A stretch of DNA of 52,114 nucleotides from Pseudanabaena sp. FACHB-1998 (GCF_014696355.1 NZ_JACJQA010000036.1:1-52114), one strand, 5' to 3'. Numbered from the stretch's first letter, positions 9,058 to 17,100 are shown. Notes: generated by a model from the sequence alone, not told the origin. Numbers and translations: made by a program.

Positions 9058-9473
9058 GTCTTCGGAATACGGAAACTGGTGCAGTTTTAGAACAGATGGT
9101 AGTACATTCTCTAATCTATGGGGGATATCTCTATCAATCACAGCAATATATTGGTAGTCGTCCAGGAGGAGGCAAGCACAAGATTGATGTCATTGCTAAT
9201 CGTGGCGATCGTAATGTTCTGATATCTCTCAAGTGGCAACAGGTCGGCGGAACCGCCGAACAGAAAGTCCCCTTTGAGGTAATCTGTTTGATGGATGCCA
9301 TGGAACAAAATCCCAATTATCAAAAAGCCTACTTAGTACTTGGTGGAGAAGGCTGGACATTACGAGACTTTTACATTTCAGGGGACTTGCAACAATATCT
9401 ACCCTACGGCGATCGCGTAGAGATAGTTACCCTTGAGAGATTTATCATGAAGGCAAATACAGGCAAGCTGTAA
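9054..9473 (+). CDS. PD-(D/E)XK nuclease, probable restriction endonuclease
   Basis: A 139-residue protein overlapping the methyltransferase gene by ATGA. It shows the core of a PD-(D/E)XK nuclease: E13 in the first helix (AVLEQMVVHSLIYGGY), then GGGKHKIDVIA with D45, and LISLKWQQVGG with K60, where S58 replaces the more usual acid (S-x-K). The following AEQKVPFEVICLMDA helix and AYLVLGGEGW strand complete the fold. Coupling to a D12 methyltransferase makes a type II restriction enzyme the best reading. It is short, so it may act as a dimer. I do not recognise a named restriction family. Confidence 0.75.
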   Translation: MSLRNTETGAVLEQMVVHSLIYGGYLYQSQQYIGSRPGGGKHKIDVIANRGDRNVLISLKWQQVGGTAEQKVPFEVICLMDAMEQNPNYQKAYLVLGGEGWTLRDFYISGDLQQYLPYGDRVEIVTLERFIMKANTGKL

Positions 9474-9478
9474 GATTC

Positions 9479-10117
9479 TTATCCCGTATATTTCTCGACT
9501 CTGGCTCTATATAACAACTTTTCGCCTTGCATATAGCCCACATAGCGCACGATCGCAATGTCACCCTCCGCCATATTATCCATTCCTTCCATTAACTGAT
9601 GCCGTTGCGGATCGTAGGCAACTTCTGCACCAACGGAACCAATCATTGTAATCCCCCATTTCTCCAACAGCGCATCTAGCGGACGTAGCAAAGGCAAAAT
9701 ATTTTTGGCAGGCATATTGAGATTATTCTGTGCGGCATGGGCTGCCGATGGTAACTGCAATAGCAAAGATTCCAATTGCTGAATCGTTTCCCTTTCAAAC
9801 TGCGATCGCAATTCTTGGCTTTGAAGTTCTAACTGTCGCTGTAATCTTTGATATTCTTCCCTAAGAGTAAGAACGGGGGATAAGGGAACCTCTGAATCGC
9901 TCGGCTCAATAATACATAGAGAAATCAAATCCATACTCTCAATTTCCAATACTTCCGCAACTTTTGCCAAATCTGTATATCGTAGATTTGCTGCATTGCC
10001 TTTCCGAAGGGTATCGATCGCCCTTCGGGATACGCCCGTGCGATCGCTTAGGGATTGAAAGCTAGGAATACCAACTGCTTGCATTTTTTGACGTAATATC
10101 TCGGTGCGATCGCTCAT
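9479..10117 (-). CDS. HTH protein with coiled coil and GrpE-like C-terminal domain
   Basis: A 212-residue protein. Residues 1-68 form an XRE-type helix-turn-helix (FQSLSDRTGVSRRAIDTLRKG). Residues about 80-130 are a Q/E/R-rich coiled coil. The last 65 residues align by eye with the GrpE beta domain: KWGITMIG, then YDPQRHQLM (compare DPxxHQA in GrpE), then EGDIAIVRYVGY and LLYRARVEKY. GrpE is the nucleotide-exchange factor of DnaK, so a DNA-binding protein that engages DnaK is conceivable. It converges on the nuclease gene six bases away. The domain assignment is from motif memory and needs a profile search. Confidence 0.65.
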   Translation of the reverse strand: MSDRTEILRQKMQAVGIPSFQSLSDRTGVSRRAIDTLRKGNAANLRYTDLAKVAEVLEIESMDLISLCIIEPSDSEVPLSPVLTLREEYQRLQRQLELQSQELRSQFERETIQQLESLLLQLPSAAHAAQNNLNMPAKNILPLLRPLDALLEKWGITMIGSVGAEVAYDPQRHQLMEGMDNMAEGDIAIVRYVGYMQGEKLLYRARVEKYTG

Positions 10118-10208
10118 AGGTTTCAGTTATCGTGATTTATCTGTAAAGTTTTTCTATTAAAATCAAACCCATCAAGGGTTTTAAAAGCTTGTCTAGCTTC
10201 ATAATCTA

Positions 10209-10267
10209 GGAGCTAGATAAACTTAAAAATCCCTGCTCAGCAGGGATTTTTAAGTTTATCTAGCTCC
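10209..10267. repeat. 28-bp palindrome, apex GC-TCA-GC
   Basis: Perfect arms 10209-10236 and 10240-10267, the longest looped arms in the window. It lies upstream of the HTH gene (minus strand) and downstream of the SLH gene, about 90 bases from the former. Confidence 0.9.
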
Positions 10268-10280
10268 CACATGGAGAGTT

Positions 10281-10502
10281 TTGCAATTTAATAAAGAATC
10301 CGATTTTTGATGGTGCGGCTTCGCCGCACCCTCAAAAATCGACTCTTTAGAGCGTGTTTGAGAAGTTTTTTACCCCCTCTAACTCCCCCTTTCAAGGGGG
10401 AGAATTCAGGTTTCCCCCCTTTGAAAGGGGGGATTAAGGGGGGTAAAAGCAGAAATTTATGCTAGATAGGAGACTTCTCAAACACGCTCTTATTAAATTG
10501 CA
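10281..10502. repeat. Palindrome whose right arm is interrupted by a mobile element
   Basis: The inner arms 10301-10319 and 10323-10341 pair with one mismatch, apex GC-TTC-GC. The left arm continues outward as TTGCAATTTAATAAAGA (10281-10297). Its complement is found only when the 140-bp element is removed: CTCTTTA (10343-10349) joins TTAAATTGCA (starting 10493) once one TTA copy is dropped. Confidence 0.8.
10350..10489. mobile_element. 140-bp MITE-like element, copy 1, TTA target duplication
   Basis: Ends GAGCGTGTTTGAGAAG and CTTCTCAAACACGCTC are inverted repeats, flanked by TTA at 10347-10349 and 10490-10492. Inner sequence is C/G-rich with nested CCCCCTTTCAAGGGGG-type repeats. A second copy of equal length lies at 22330-22469. 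No coding capacity. A 3-bp TNA duplication fits some IS5-family groups (inference), so mobilisation in trans is likely. Confidence 0.85.
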
Positions 10503-10553
10503 GTGAAGCTCTAAAGGATAGGTGGCGCTTTGCGTCACTCATCCTCAATTGGA

Positions 10554-11780
10554 TTAAAGCAATAAATCGGAATTCAAAGTTACTGCAAGGTCAGTATTAG
10601 GATTGACCGAAGACAATGTGACACTATCTCTTCCTAAAAACAGACCAATTAGAGTGCTGATACCAGCACCACCTAAGATTTCCTCAGTAGCGAGGGCGCG
10701 ATCGCCTGTGACCGCAGCAATGGCGGCGGCAGCAGCAGCACCAAGAGCAGCATTCTGGACGATTTTGCCAACACTTAAGCCTTTATCAACTTTCTCGGTA
10801 GTAGTCACTACTCTGGAAGTACCATTGATTGCAATTCTTCGACCATTGGCAAATACTAACTCATTAGCGAAGAACTGAGAACCACCAGATACTGTTCGCA
10901 ATTCTCCAACCACCTGAGTTCCCGAAGGAATTAAAATCATCCCTTGAGAATTGGAAATATTCTGAGCCACGCTCAAGGACAAAGGAACCTTTTCGTCGGG
11001 ACCAAGCAGGATTTTCTCCTTAGAATATTGAACCGCGATCGTATTGCCTGCGGGAATACGCACTTGATTTTGGACGGGCGGTGTTACGGACTGTCCAACG
11101 ATGTAGGGAGAGGCGATCGCTGTTACTTGCCCAGAACTAGCTAGTGCTTGGTAAATAAAAGCAGCTACCTCGGCTCTAGTAGCGGTTTGGTTGGGATTTA
11201 AAAACACGGTACTCGGGTAATTAACCACCATCCGATTTTCCGTTGCGGCCGCTACGCTATTTCGGGCATAGTTAGGAATGCTCGCTGAATCGGAATAAGC
11301 CTGTAAGATCGTTTCAGGTGCTTGGCTAGGGGCGTAATTGAGTCCATTCGCCAAGGAAACCAGAATTTGCACACGGGGAATATTTTGAGTAGGTTCAAAC
11401 ACATTTCCGGGATAGCCAGACATAAATCCAATGGTGTAGGATTTCTGAATCGCATTAGCCGCCCAATAATTTGAAGCAACGTCAACAAAGTTTACCCCCC
11501 CACGAACTGGTGCTTTATTGATTGCTTTGCTAAGCATGGCTGCAAATTGCGCCCTAGTGACGGGATCGTTTGGACGAAATCCTCCATCAGGAAATCCTTT
11601 GATAATATCTCTTGCGGCTAGCTCTTGAATAAAAGGCTGCGCCCAGTAGTTTGTGGGTACGTCATTAAATGAGGTCTGAGCAAATACAGAAGCAGTGCTA
11701 ATGAAGGGAAGCGCAGAGCTACTGACAAAGCTAACGGCGACAAGTAAGGCGGTACTAGAAAATCTAGTTTGATGTGTCAT
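10554..11780 (-). CDS. SLH-domain secreted/outer-envelope protein
   Basis: A 408-residue exported protein. An N-terminal signal peptide (about residues 1-35, ending near STASVFA) precedes three S-layer homology repeats: FNDVPTNYWAQPFIQELAAR, FVDVASNYWAANAIQKSY and a weaker third ending TRAEVAAFIYQAL. SLH domains bind cell-wall-linked polymers. The C-terminal part has beta-rich sequence and an Ala/Gly-rich hydrophobic stretch (NAALGAAAAAAIAAVTG) resembling a glycine-zipper. The start at 11780 (MTHQTRF) has AGGAG 11 bases upstream; the frame extends eight codons further to 11804, but that ATG overlaps the ribosome site region. It is not one of the large cyanobacterial SLH porins (about 500-600 residues), as no OprB-like barrel is seen. 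Confidence 0.85.
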   Translation of the reverse strand: MTHQTRFSSTALLVAVSFVSSSALPFISTASVFAQTSFNDVPTNYWAQPFIQELAARDIIKGFPDGGFRPNDPVTRAQFAAMLSKAINKAPVRGGVNFVDVASNYWAANAIQKSYTIGFMSGYPGNVFEPTQNIPRVQILVSLANGLNYAPSQAPETILQAYSDSASIPNYARNSVAAATENRMVVNYPSTVFLNPNQTATRAEVAAFIYQALASSGQVTAIASPYIVGQSVTPPVQNQVRIPAGNTIAVQYSKEKILLGPDEKVPLSLSVAQNISNSQGMILIPSGTQVVGELRTVSGGSQFFANELVFANGRRIAINGTSRVVTTTEKVDKGLSVGKIVQNAALGAAAAAAIAAVTGDRALATEEILGGAGISTLIGLFLGRDSVTLSSVNPNTDLAVTLNSDLLL

Positions 11781-12080
11781 TTTGAGTGTTTCTCCTATAT
11801 ACATTCATGCATATTTCATGAACGACTGTATATCGAAGCGAAAAGTTCCTAGAACTTGAGAGAATATTCCTCAATTAAATTTTCTAATTGGGCATAAATC
11901 CTGCTTATTTAAATCCTAAATCAAACAAATCAAACATAAATAGTCATAGTTCATACTTTTACCTCTGAAATCAATCAAATAAGTCAAACAAATCAAGCAT
12001 TTAGACTTTTTAAATCCCCAGAGAAGAAGGGCAGCCCTTCTCCTCTGGACTACTGTGTGCACGGTAGCTCCTCGGGTGGG
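11781..12080. other. Spacer between the SLH and kinase genes
   Basis: AT-rich, no gene seen. It contains a 13-bp direct repeat TCAAACAAATCAA at 11921-11933 and 11984-11996, and an imperfect hairpin at 12018-12048. Confidence 0.6.
12018..12048. repeat. 15-bp hairpin downstream of the kinase gene
   Basis: Arms 12018-12032 and 12034-12048 pair with one mismatch around a single A. It lies 33 bases beyond the kinase stop and may end that transcript; no T-run is seen. Confidence 0.7.
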
Positions 12081-13928
12081 CTATGTGCCAACCTTAGTCA
12101 AATTGGCAACTTTCCATTTTCCATTTTCAAAACGTAGCGTACAAATATAGCGATCCTTAGAAGCCTGAGACTGAGAGCGATCAATTTTGCCATTGACATA
12201 GAGAGTGGGACTTTCGGAAATTTCTACGGTCACACTAGCTTGATTGTCTTGAATCCCAAAGGAACCTGCACGCACCACACTATATTCGCCGAAGCGATAA
12301 AACGCATTATTGCTCTGCAACCAATCCATCGATCCTTTGCGCTTTTCGTAGGCTTCCCCCGTCGTTAGCTCTCCTAGCAATTGGCGATCGAAGGGTGGCG
12401 CAAATAATTGATTTTTGCTTGCCACCAAATTATTAACGATCGCCACTGCCTCAGACTCAGATAAAGGCGCGATCGGGGATGTTGTTTTTGCGGGAGATGT
12501 GGGGGTTGATGTTGGACTAGATAGAGGTGTAGGGCTAGCAGATCCCGTTTCGGAAGGAGATGGGCTGCTAGACGCGGAAGCTACAGCTTTCGGCTCCGCA
12601 ATTGCTGAAGATTTGGGTGAAGATTTTGGTGCAGGGGATTGGCTGTCATTGGCGATAGGTTGAATCGAGGGGTTGCGGGTTGCCATAACCGCACCGATCG
12701 CGATCGCTGTGGCAAATGCGCCAACCCATACCGCAATCCATAAGCCTTTATTACTAGCATTATTACTGCCATTGCTATACCCTTGAGCATTGCTAGGATC
12801 GGTCGAGGCTTGCACAGTTCGCTGGGGGAGATTTTCGTAATTAGCTGGTTCACGAGTTACGGCAACGGTCGGCTGTGGCTGGGAAATAGGAGTGGGAAGC
12901 GGTGAGACTAGGGGCTGGGGTTGAACAAATTTAGGGGTTGAGACTTGCGTGGGTGGAATTGGCGTGGAATTGCCTCTAGGCAAAACTTCTGTACCTAAAT
13001 CTCTGCTTAGATCGGAAGAATTACTACTATTTGTACTAACAATCGTGGACTGCAAACCATTTACTAAAGGTTCGTTCTGGGTATTAGGCAATGAATTAGG
13101 CAAAGATGGTTTACCTAAATTGGCTAGAACTTGGCGAACTTCGGACGCGGTTTCATAGCGATCCTTGTAGTGGTAGCGAGTCATTTTGGTTAACACATCC
13201 ACCAAGCCAGAACGGTTCGGCACAAGATGTTGCCAAATTAATTCCCCTGTTTGATAGTCTTCTTGCAATTCGCGAGGTTGCAAACCCGTCAGCGCTTGAA
13301 GGCAAATTACGCCGATCGCATAGAGATCGCTACTAGGTCGAGGCTTGCCTTGAGCTTGCTCACTTGGCATATAGCCCACAGTGCCGATCGCTACGGTGGC
13401 TTGAGTTTGCGCCTCCTGTAAAATTTGATTTTGAATCTGCTTAATCGCCCCAAAATCAATCAGCACCAATTTTCCATCGGCTTTGCGGCGAATAATATTA
13501 TCGGGCTTAAGATCACGGTGAATAACCCCGTGACTATGGATATATTCCAGAATGCTTAAGAGGTCATCTAATATTTGAATTACTTGATTTTCTGGGAGGC
13601 GATAACCACGTACTAACTCCAGTTCTAGCGATCGCCCCTCGATAAATTCTTCAACCAAATAAAATTCGCCCGCCTGATCGAAATAGGCAAGTAAGCGAGG
13701 AAGGCGATCGTGATTGCCCAACTGCGCCAGAATTTGCGCCTCACTCGTAAATAACCGACTAGCTATTTTCAGATATTCGCGATCGCTACTTGCGGGTTTA
13801 AGATGCTTAACCACACAAAGGGGTTCGTTAGGAATGCGCGTGTCATGAGCTAAATAGGTATGCCCAAAACCGCCTTCTCCTAGCTTGTTCGCAATGCGAT
13901 AGCGTCCATCAAGTAATTGACCAATCAT
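12081..13928 (-). CDS. Ser/Thr protein kinase with membrane span and ARC6/IMS-like domain
   Basis: A 615-residue Hanks-type kinase. Residues 1-270 are the catalytic domain: GEGGFG glycine loop (17-22), VVKHLK lysine (K41), HRDLKPDN and IDFG. A Pro/Ser/Thr linker follows, then one membrane helix (LWIAVWVGAFATAIAIGAVMA, about residues 395-416). A second Pro/Ser/Ala-rich linker leads to a C-terminal domain of about 130 residues. That domain has VAIVNNLVASK, LTTGEAYEKR, SPTLYVNGKIDRSQS and RFENGKWKVANL, which resemble the IMS domain of ARC6/Ftn2 cell-division proteins. The IMS part would lie outside the membrane and may sense or bind a partner. Substrates are unknown. It is divergent from the next gene. 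Confidence 0.88.
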   Translation of the reverse strand: MIGQLLDGRYRIANKLGEGGFGHTYLAHDTRIPNEPLCVVKHLKPASSDREYLKIASRLFTSEAQILAQLGNHDRLPRLLAYFDQAGEFYLVEEFIEGRSLELELVRGYRLPENQVIQILDDLLSILEYIHSHGVIHRDLKPDNIIRRKADGKLVLIDFGAIKQIQNQILQEAQTQATVAIGTVGYMPSEQAQGKPRPSSDLYAIGVICLQALTGLQPRELQEDYQTGELIWQHLVPNRSGLVDVLTKMTRYHYKDRYETASEVRQVLANLGKPSLPNSLPNTQNEPLVNGLQSTIVSTNSSNSSDLSRDLGTEVLPRGNSTPIPPTQVSTPKFVQPQPLVSPLPTPISQPQPTVAVTREPANYENLPQRTVQASTDPSNAQGYSNGSNNASNKGLWIAVWVGAFATAIAIGAVMATRNPSIQPIANDSQSPAPKSSPKSSAIAEPKAVASASSSPSPSETGSASPTPLSSPTSTPTSPAKTTSPIAPLSESEAVAIVNNLVASKNQLFAPPFDRQLLGELTTGEAYEKRKGSMDWLQSNNAFYRFGEYSVVRAGSFGIQDNQASVTVEISESPTLYVNGKIDRSQSQASKDRYICTLRFENGKWKVANLTKVGT

Positions 13929-13966
13929 GCTTGCCTACTCCAACTTTGCAATAAATATAGCAAACC

Positions 13967-14002
13967 CCAGAGAGTGGCGGCACAAGCGCCGCTACTCTCT
14001 GG
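13967..14002. repeat. Inverted repeat in the divergent kinase spacer
   Basis: CCAGAGAGT pairs with ACTCTCTGG and the inner GGCGGC/GCGCCGC partly pairs, with a small internal mismatch. It lies in the 280-base spacer upstream of the kinase. Confidence 0.7.
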
Positions 14003-14011
14003 CGAAAGAGT

Positions 14012-14050
14012 AAAGATAAATGGCGGCGCGAAGCGCCGCCATTTATCTTT
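14012..14050. repeat. 18-bp palindrome, apex GC-GAA-GC
   Basis: Perfect arms 14012-14029 and 14033-14050 between the divergent kinase gene and the 14209 gene. Confidence 0.88.
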
Positions 14051-14066
14051 TTAAGACTGACGATAG

Positions 14067-14097
14067 CGATAAAGGCTTACTAAACAAGCCTTTATCG
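14067..14097. repeat. 12-bp inverted repeat
   Basis: Arms 14067-14078 and 14086-14097 (CGATAAAGGCTT / AAGCCTTTATCG), 7-base loop. Third hairpin of the divergent kinase spacer. Confidence 0.75.
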
Positions 14098-14208
14098 AAA
14101 TTATTTGGGTTTGAGACAGCCCAAATCACAGGATAAGGACTCGTTGGTTTATGATGGTTAAGCTGTGGACTAGTAATCTACTAGCCGTTCCAGTTGTTTT
14201 GATGATTT

Positions 14209-14559
14209 ATGGCTAGATACACTCAACATTTCGTAGTTGAAATCGCTCCCGAAAACCTGCACCCAACGATTATCAAAACGTTGGAGTCTTGTAGCTTGGT
14301 AATTACCTATGAAACTGATGACTATGTGATTGCTCAAGAAATAGAGACTAATGCGTCATTTGCCAAAATGGTTACGGTAGAGGTCTTGATCCATCGTTCT
14401 GAGATTGAGGGCAATCAGGCAAAATTGACTAGCGTTACCAAAAATGCCGAACTGCCACTTCGGATTAATAATTACTGTCATGGAATCTCTGATCGTGTTT
14501 CTAAAGCATTCTGTGACAGTCCAGAATGGAAGCTATTAGAAGTTACATCAGGATATTAG
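14209..14559 (+). CDS. Conserved-looking hypothetical protein
   Basis: A 116-residue soluble protein I do not recognise. It starts MARYTQHFVVEIAPENLHP and has alternating strands (SLVITYETDDYVIAQEI, AKMVTVEVLIHRSEI) and a helix-rich C-terminus with HGISDRVSKAFCDS. There is no signal peptide, membrane span or known motif. smpB begins 20 bases after its stop, so the two are probably cotranscribed. A DUF-type cyanobacterial protein is likely; the function is unknown. Confidence 0.7.
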   Translation: MARYTQHFVVEIAPENLHPTIIKTLESCSLVITYETDDYVIAQEIETNASFAKMVTVEVLIHRSEIEGNQAKLTSVTKNAELPLRINNYCHGISDRVSKAFCDSPEWKLLEVTSGY

Positions 14560-14578
14560 ACAGTATTAATGGGAATAA

Positions 14579-15037
14579 ATGGCAAATTACTATCGTGTAC
14601 TCGCCGAAAATCGGCAAGCTAGATTTAATTACGAAATTCTCGAAACCCACGAAGCGGGAATCGAGCTACTTGGCACGGAAGTTAAATCGATCAAGGGGGG
14701 TAAGGCTAATTTACGGGATGCCTATGGCATTGTGCGGAAGGGGCAGATCATGCTGCTGAATATGTATATTTCACCGCACCATACCACTAGTGCCTACTTT
14801 AATCATGAGCCAACTCGCACCCGTCGTCTCTTGTTGCATAAGGACGAAATCCGCAAGTTGATCGTCGCCGTGCAGCAAAAGGGCTTAACCTTAGTGCCGC
14901 TTAAGGTTTATCAAAAGGATGGCTGGATTAAGGTGGACTTAGCATTAGTCCGCCAGAAAAAGCTCCACGATAAACGTGATGACATGAAAAAGCGGGACGA
15001 TAAACGCGATATCGAACGAGTCATGAAAAATCATTAA
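14579..15037 (+). CDS. smpB: SsrA-binding protein SmpB
   Basis: SmpB binds tmRNA and brings it to stalled ribosomes for trans-translation. The 152-residue protein has the family core: RFNYEILETHEAGIELLGTE, VKSIKGGKANLRDAYG and NMYISPHHTT, then RRLLLHKDEIRKL and LVPLKVYQKDGWIKVDLALVRGK-like (here ..VRQKKLHDKR). The C-terminal lysine/arginine/aspartate-rich tail (KKRDDKRDIERVMKNH) is the flexible tail that enters the ribosome. ssrA itself is not seen in the window. The stop codon lies in the left arm of a bidirectional terminator. Confidence 0.95.
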   Translation: MANYYRVLAENRQARFNYEILETHEAGIELLGTEVKSIKGGKANLRDAYGIVRKGQIMLLNMYISPHHTTSAYFNHEPTRTRRLLLHKDEIRKLIVAVQQKGLTLVPLKVYQKDGWIKVDLALVRQKKLHDKRDDMKKRDDKRDIERVMKNH

Positions 15038-15068
15038 AAAAGCGGCGCATTGCGCCGCTTTTTTAATG
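15032..15068. terminator. Bidirectional terminator with both stop codons (smpB / ABC exporter)
   Basis: Arms 15032-15048 and 15052-15068 pair perfectly, apex GC-ATT-GC, with A6 before and T6 after. The smpB TAA (15035-15037) is in the left arm and the complement of the exporter TAA (15063-15065) in the right arm. Confidence 0.88.
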
Positions 15069-16856
15069 GGTTGCCATCATTTCTAGTTGATAGAGGCTAG
15101 CGTATAAGCCTTGGTGGGCAATGAGCTGCTCATGATTGCCTGATTCTACGACCTCGCCTTGCTTTAACACCAAAATGCGATCAACATTGCGAATGGTCGA
15201 TAAACGGTGAGCGATGATGATCGTGGTGCGATCGCGTAGTAAGCGATCTAGAGCCTGTTGGATTAAAAACTCGGTGCTGACATCGAGGCTAGCAGTCGCC
15301 TCATCCAGAATTAACACACGCGGATCGCGAATCGCGGCTCTAGCAAAAGCGAGTAATTGCTTTTGTCCACCCGATAGATTTGTCCCCCGTTCGCGCACTT
15401 GCGTAGCATAGGCTTGGGGTAGCTCTTGGATAAAGCGATCGACATTCATTAACTCGGCAGCTTCAATTACCTGCTCGATCGCATAGTCTTCACCGAGCGT
15501 AATATTTTCCTTAATATCGCCCGAAAACAGGAATGCATCCTGCAAAATCACCCCCACATAGCGCCGTAACTCAGCTTGAGTAATTTCGCGAATGTCAATG
15601 CCATCAATTAAAATTCGACCCTTAGTTGGTTCATACAGGCGGGAGATTAATCGAATAATTGAACTTTTGCCTGCACCAGTAGGGCCTACAAGCGCGATTT
15701 TTTCACCAGCTTTGAGGGTGAAGTTAATATCCTTAAGCACGTACTCATCGGGCTTATAGCCAAACCACACATGATCAAAGCAAATTTCGCCATTCCCATC
15801 AAGGGGCAAGGATTTAGGATATTCAGGATCGCGGATGTCGATGGGTTCTTGCAAAATGGCATTGATCCGTTCAACTGCCGTAAATCCTGCTTGAATGGTG
15901 GTGAATTTTTCAGCTAGTTGGCGAATAGGGTCAAAAAGTCTTTGGGAGAAAAGTACAAAAGCCGATAGTTCGCCAAAGGTGAGATTGTTCTGGACAATTT
16001 TGCCCCCGCCTAGCCAGAGAACCCCAGCGATCGCCACCAGTGCAATCCATTCCAGTGTCGCTGACACTGCCGAATCATGGAAAACTGTGCGATTGACTTC
16101 ATCTACATATTGCTCATTAACCTTGAGATGTTGCTCCGAGTTAAACTTTTCGCGGCGAAATAGCTGAACGATATTTGCGCCGATAATATTTTCTTGCAAG
16201 ATCGAATTTAGTTCGGAGAGACGTTCGCGAGCCTTGAAATTCGCCTTGCGATATTCGTACTGAAAATAAACAATTAAAGCGGTGACGGGTAAAACCATGG
16301 CGACTAATAGCAAAGCTAAGTCCCACCGCAACAAAAACATAAATATAGCGATCGTGGCGATCGCCGCAAAATCGCTCAGCACACCCACAGCGCCCGTAGC
16401 AAAAACATCGCCTAACGCCTCAACATCACTAGTTAAGCGGGTAATCAGCTTACCAACGGGGGTACGATCAAAAAAGCTGGTTGATAGAGAGGTGACATGG
16501 CGAAATAAATCTTGGCGAATATCTGCCGTAATTTTTTGACCAACCTCCTGCACCAAGTAGCCCTGCCATGACTGAAACGCTAGTCGTATGGCAATAGTTA
16601 GCAATAGGACTAAGCAAATCCACCTTAAACCAAGCAAATCGCCGCCTTTAATTGGTCCATCGATCGCTTGCTGCACCAAAATTGGTTGCACAGCACTGGC
16701 GATCGATAGAGGCACAAGTAAAAGCAGCGATATCAGAAGTTTTTTAGAGTTTTGCTTTGCGTAAGGCAATAAACTCAACAGCAATCGCCAATCATTACTC
16801 TTGAGACGATTTACAGATTGAGCGTTAGCAGAGCTAGCTTTGGAGGTGTTAAACAC
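15063..16856 (-). CDS. ABC exporter, fused permease and ATPase
   Basis: A 597-residue half-transporter. Residues about 30-330 are a six-helix type I exporter domain (LLISLLLLVPLSIASAV, TRLTSDVEALGDVF coupling region). Residues about 360-597 form the ATPase with Walker A GPTGAGKSS, signature LSGGQKQLLAFARA, Walker B LILDEATASLD and switch IIAHRLSTI. It probably works as a homodimer exporting lipid, peptide or drug-like substrates; the substrate cannot be read. The start is GTG at 16856, whose G is the last base of the psbI stop (TAGTG), so the two genes overlap by one base. No better start is visible. Confidence 0.88.
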   Translation of the reverse strand: MFNTSKASSANAQSVNRLKSNDWRLLLSLLPYAKQNSKKLLISLLLLVPLSIASAVQPILVQQAIDGPIKGGDLLGLRWICLVLLLTIAIRLAFQSWQGYLVQEVGQKITADIRQDLFRHVTSLSTSFFDRTPVGKLITRLTSDVEALGDVFATGAVGVLSDFAAIATIAIFMFLLRWDLALLLVAMVLPVTALIVYFQYEYRKANFKARERLSELNSILQENIIGANIVQLFRREKFNSEQHLKVNEQYVDEVNRTVFHDSAVSATLEWIALVAIAGVLWLGGGKIVQNNLTFGELSAFVLFSQRLFDPIRQLAEKFTTIQAGFTAVERINAILQEPIDIRDPEYPKSLPLDGNGEICFDHVWFGYKPDEYVLKDINFTLKAGEKIALVGPTGAGKSSIIRLISRLYEPTKGRILIDGIDIREITQAELRRYVGVILQDAFLFSGDIKENITLGEDYAIEQVIEAAELMNVDRFIQELPQAYATQVRERGTNLSGGQKQLLAFARAAIRDPRVLILDEATASLDVSTEFLIQQALDRLLRDRTTIIIAHRLSTIRNVDRILVLKQGEVVESGNHEQLIAHQGLYASLYQLEMMATH

Positions 16857-16972
16857 TATTCGAGGTCTCTGTTACCGGGGTTACGCGATGGATCGCTGTT
16901 AAGGAAGCCAAATACAAACAAACTGATGAAAAATATGACAGTGATGTAGACCACTATTTTTAAAGTGAGCAT
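16856..16972 (-). CDS. psbI: Photosystem II reaction-centre protein I (PsbI)
   Basis: A 38-residue single-span subunit at the PSII core beside D1 and CP43. Reading from ATG at 16972 gives [18 protein letters not shown], then [20 protein letters not shown], nearly the textbook PsbI sequence (MLTLK..VY..V..F.SLF.FGFL..DP.RNPG..DLE). Length matches exactly. A GGAG lies about 12 bases upstream. The TAG stop overlaps the GTG start of the ABC exporter, so both are probably transcribed together. The gene is short and easily missed by gene finders. It is strong evidence that the organism is an oxygenic phototroph. Confidence 0.95.
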   Translation of the reverse strand: MLTLKIVVYITVIFFISLFVFGFLNSDPSRNPGNRDLE

Positions 16973-17055
16973 AAATAAATAATCTCCGTATAAATATCTA
17001 AGAATTTATCCTATGTTCAATCTTATAGGAAAAGATGGGAATTCCTTATACTTCC

Positions 17056-17100
17056 TTAAGATTGAGTATTTAAGATTGAGTATAAATACTCAATCTTAAA
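17056..17100. repeat. Tandem 14-bp repeat forming a 15-bp inverted repeat
   Basis: TTAAGATTGAGTAT occurs back-to-back at 17056-17069 and 17070-17083; the second copy pairs with ATACTCAATCTTAA (inside 17086-17100) around a 2-base loop. Either direct copy could form the left arm, giving two alternative hairpins. Confidence 0.8.

Larger units (their letters stand above)
10118..10553. other. Spacer filled by palindromes and a 140-bp mobile element
   Basis: No gene is seen. The spacer holds a 28-bp-arm palindrome (10209-10267), a second palindrome whose right arm is split, and the inserted element at 10350-10489. Confidence 0.75.

Noticed and set aside
10603-10878. 91-codon frame on the + strand within the SLH gene
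   Set aside because: Low-complexity Ala-rich shadow of the C-terminal Ala/Gly stretch of the SLH protein.
12415-12663. 82-codon frame on the + strand in the kinase gene
   Set aside because: Antisense of the Pro/Ser linker; repetitive G/D/V composition with no motif.
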